This document shows, piece after piece, positions 5,054-6,727 of a DNA stretch of 6,727 bases. Origin of the DNA: Bacteroidota bacterium (lineage in GTDB: Bacteria > Bacteroidota > Bacteroidia > Flavobacteriales > Flavobacteriaceae). How positions within the stretch are numbered: position 1 is the stretch's first letter; every line of letters starts with the position of its first letter. The notes under the pieces are model-generated. The model saw nothing but the letters and a program-made list of their open reading frames with translations. It was not told where the DNA came from and made no database searches. The position numbers and the translations under genes are program-made. The stretch is from positions 1-6,727 of the forward strand of contig JAEWLD010000060.1 in the NCBI GenBank assembly GCA_023393485.1, written 5' to 3'.

Positions 5054-5430
5054 TGGAATTCGAAAAAGACAATACTTTTTTTACCGGAAGGCTAAAAAGC
5101 ATCAAATACGCAGTTAAAGGCGCCGTCAAGCTCGTAACGACCGAACACAGCGTGATGGTTCAGTTCTCAATTGGCGTTGCAATGATTTTTGCAGGAATTT
5201 ATTTTCAGATTTCGGCGTCCGAATGGATGTTTCAAACCTTAGCGATCGGCCTGGTGCTGTGCGTGGAAGGGTTGAATACAGCCGTTGAAAAAATCGCCGA
5301 TTTCATCCATCCCGAATTTCACGAGAAAATAGGATTCATCAAAGACATCGCCGCCGGCGCAGTATTCTTCGCCGCGCTGGTAGCCATTGCAATAGGCGCC
5401 ATTATTTACGTGCCCAAATTTTTAGGATAA
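5053..5430 (+). CDS. dgkA: Diacylglycerol/undecaprenol kinase (DgkA family)
   Basis: This 125-residue inner-membrane protein has three predicted helices (about 35-52, 60-77 and 98-119) and a cytoplasmic basic N-terminus, the normal plan of trimeric bacterial DgkA. The active-site signature VEGLNTAVEKIADFI includes Glu72, Asn75 and Glu79, equivalent to Glu69, Asn72 and Glu76 of E. coli DgkA. Glu31 in TTEHSVMVQ and the KDIAAGAVF segment (97-105) are also conserved. The enzyme uses ATP to phosphorylate diacylglycerol to phosphatidic acid or, in many Gram-positive bacteria, undecaprenol; which lipid is used here cannot be settled from sequence. The ATG overlaps the tpx stop by one base (TAATG), implying translational coupling. 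The ftsK start lies 70 bases further on, behind its own -7 element. Confidence 0.93.
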   Translation: MEFEKDNTFFTGRLKSIKYAVKGAVKLVTTEHSVMVQFSIGVAMIFAGIYFQISASEWMFQTLAIGLVLCVEGLNTAVEKIADFIHPEFHEKIGFIKDIAAGAVFFAALVAIAIGAIIYVPKFLG

Positions 5431-5444
5431 AAAAGTAATTTCCC

Positions 5445-5452
5445 TATTTTTG
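5445..5452 (+). promoter_or_regulatory. -7 promoter element for ftsK
   Basis: TATTTTTG fully matches TAnnTTTG and lies 48 bases before the ftsK ATG. No TTG lies at 17-23 bases upstream; only T-rich sequence at the end of dgkA could act as a poor -33 element. The 70-base gap between dgkA and ftsK has no terminator, so ftsK may be read both from here and from the tpx promoter. Confidence 0.5.
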
Positions 5453-5500
5453 GAGACGCGACCAAAATCGAACAGTTGCGAAGTAAAACCAATCCTGAGT

Positions 5501-6727
5501 ATGGCAAAAACGGCAAAATCTACTGCTTCAGAAAAAAAGCCCGGTTTAGAAACAGCCGAAAAAAAATCGTTTAAGATCACGCGCCAGCACAAAATGCTTT
5601 TTGGTGCGTTGCTCGTGCTGGTTGCCATTGCGATGCTTTTGTCTTTCATTTCGTTTTTCATCTACGGCCAGGAAGACCAAAGCGCGGTTGATGCCTTGAC
5701 AGACAGAAGCCAGGCCACGCAAAACTGGCTTGGGAAGTTCGGAGCGGCCATCGCTGAATTTTTCATTTATCGCGGTTTTGGTGCAGCTTCATTCCTTTTT
5801 GTCAAGCTTTTCTTTTTGACAGGCGCATTTTTGGTGCTTGATGTTCCGCTCAGAAAACTCAAAAATATATGGTTTTGGGATTTGTTCATCGTGATTCTGC
5901 TGTCTATCCTATTCGGGTTTTTCGCGACCTCGCTTCCCGTATTGGGCGGTGTTGTCGGGTTTGAGATGAATTTGTTCCTGCAGGATTACCTCGGCAAAAC
6001 CGGAACGATGCTGTTGCTTGTCTTCGGCATCGTCATTTATTTGATTTTCAAGATCAGGATTTCGCCCGATACGGTCAAGTCGTTTTTCGAAAGGACAAAA
6101 AAACAGGTCAGCGACGATCTCGCGTCGGTCCGGCCGATGGCAACTGCCGAACAAGGCAACGAATACAACCTTGAAGAATATGCGATTGACGAAGAAAATA
6201 AATTGCCCCATGAAATTTTCGACGCTGACGATCAAGACATTCCCGAGCCTGAACTCAAGCCGGTTTCAAAATTTGAAATCGACCGCGAAGCCCTAAAACC
6301 GACAATCGGGCACGCATCCGAAATCAATCTCGACCCAAAGGCGGTCGCGCCGGCTATTCCAACGACGCCGCCAGTCGAGCCGAAACACGTCATCCATACC
6401 AATGACGAGGCTTTTGTCATTGAACAGGCCGAAGAAGAAGACATCGTCGAGGAAAATCTAGCTGCCAAGCTCGTTGAGGATTTTGGCCTTTTCGATCCGA
6501 AACTCGATTTGTCGAATTATAAATTTCCGACCCTTGACCTGCTCAAAGAATATTCAACCGGCGGAATCACGATCAATCAGGAAGAACTCGAGGAAAATAA
6601 AAATACGATTGTCGAAACACTTCGCAATTACAAAATCGAAATCGCGCAGATCAAGGCGACTGTCGGGCCATCGGTGACGTTGTACGAAAACGTGCCTGAA
6701 GCCGGCATCCGGATTTCGAAAATCAAG
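5501..6727 (+). CDS. ftsK: DNA translocase FtsK/SpoIIIE, N-terminal part
   Basis: The first 409 codons are present; the frame stays open to the last base, so the motor and gamma domains lie beyond the window. A basic, polar start (residues 1-30) is followed by four predicted membrane helices (about 32-54, 82-113, 126-145 and 168-184), as in the FtsK membrane domain that anchors the protein at the division septum. Next comes an acidic, proline-containing linker (about 200-320). Then the start of the alpha domain appears: NYKFPTLDLLKEY (339-351), EELEENKNTIVETLRNYKIE (361-380) and IKATVGPSVTLYENVPEAG (384-402), which strongly resembles flavobacterial FtsK. The whole enzyme would pump DNA with ATP to clear chromosome ends and activate XerCD at dif. 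The ATG at 5501 fits the -7 element at 5445-5452. No frameshift is visible. Confidence 0.95.
   Translation, partial: MAKTAKSTASEKKPGLETAEKKSFKITRQHKMLFGALLVLVAIAMLLSFISFFIYGQEDQSAVDALTDRSQATQNWLGKFGAAIAEFFIYRGFGAASFLFVKLFFLTGAFLVLDVPLRKLKNIWFWDLFIVILLSILFGFFATSLPVLGGVVGFEMNLFLQDYLGKTGTMLLLVFGIVIYLIFKIRISPDTVKSFFERTKKQVSDDLASVRPMATAEQGNEYNLEEYAIDEENKLPHEIFDADDQDIPEPELKPVSKFEIDREALKPTIGHASEINLDPKAVAPAIPTTPPVEPKHVIHTNDEAFVIEQAEEEDIVEENLAAKLVEDFGLFDPKLDLSNYKFPTLDLLKEYSTGGITINQEELEENKNTIVETLRNYKIEIAQIKATVGPSVTLYENVPEAGIRISKIK

Noticed and set aside
5909..6468. Two minus-strand open frames (108 and 78 codons) within ftsK
   Set aside because: Both are antisense shadows of the FtsK membrane and linker region, with biased translations and no start context.

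Overview
The window looks like ordinary chromosomal DNA of a flavobacterium (phylum Bacteroidota, family Flavobacteriaceae). Four things point there. The first gene ends in a type IX secretion (T9SS) type A sorting domain. The intergenic regions carry the Bacteroidota -7 promoter element TAnnTTTG and no sigma70-like -10 boxes. Starts lack Shine-Dalgarno sequences. The AhpC, Tpx, DgkA and FtsK sequences are of the type I recall from Flavobacterium.

Layout: (1) Bases 1-1127, plus strand: the 3' end of a T9SS cargo gene, an NTF2-like/DUF4440 protein, and a small exported protein of unknown function. (2) Bases 1132-2832, minus strand: a 14-helix APC-superfamily (CAT-type) amino acid permease that meets the exported-protein gene tail to tail with only 4 bases between. 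(3) Bases 2833-3142: an intergenic region with divergent promoters, an array of A+T-rich repeats and an OxyR-like dyad. (4) Bases 3143-4380: a probable peroxide-detoxification operon of ahpC (typical 2-Cys peroxiredoxin), a small thioredoxin with a WCGNC active site, and a small acidic protein of an uncharacterised family (I believe DUF6952), closed by a strong intrinsic terminator. (5) Bases 4556-5430: tpx (atypical 2-Cys thiol peroxidase) coupled by a TAATG overlap to dgkA (diacylglycerol/undecaprenol kinase). (6) Base 5501 to the window end: the first 409 codons of an FtsK/SpoIIIE DNA translocase.

Functionally, the core of the window is peroxide defence. AhpC reduces peroxides, the adjacent thioredoxin is the obvious candidate to re-reduce it, and Tpx is a second, thioredoxin-dependent peroxidase behind its own promoter. 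DgkA and FtsK belong to envelope lipid recycling and chromosome segregation; their placement after tpx looks like a housekeeping neighbourhood.

The least expected structure is non-coding. Three intergenic blocks are built of degenerate heptamers with the shared consensus YAATTRT. One of them forms the whole spacer between the thioredoxin and DUF6952 genes. I see no mobile element, CRISPR array, RNA gene, phage or defence system, and no clear sign of an undescribed multi-gene system. The best leads are the conserved-looking small gene in the ahpC operon and the repeat family.
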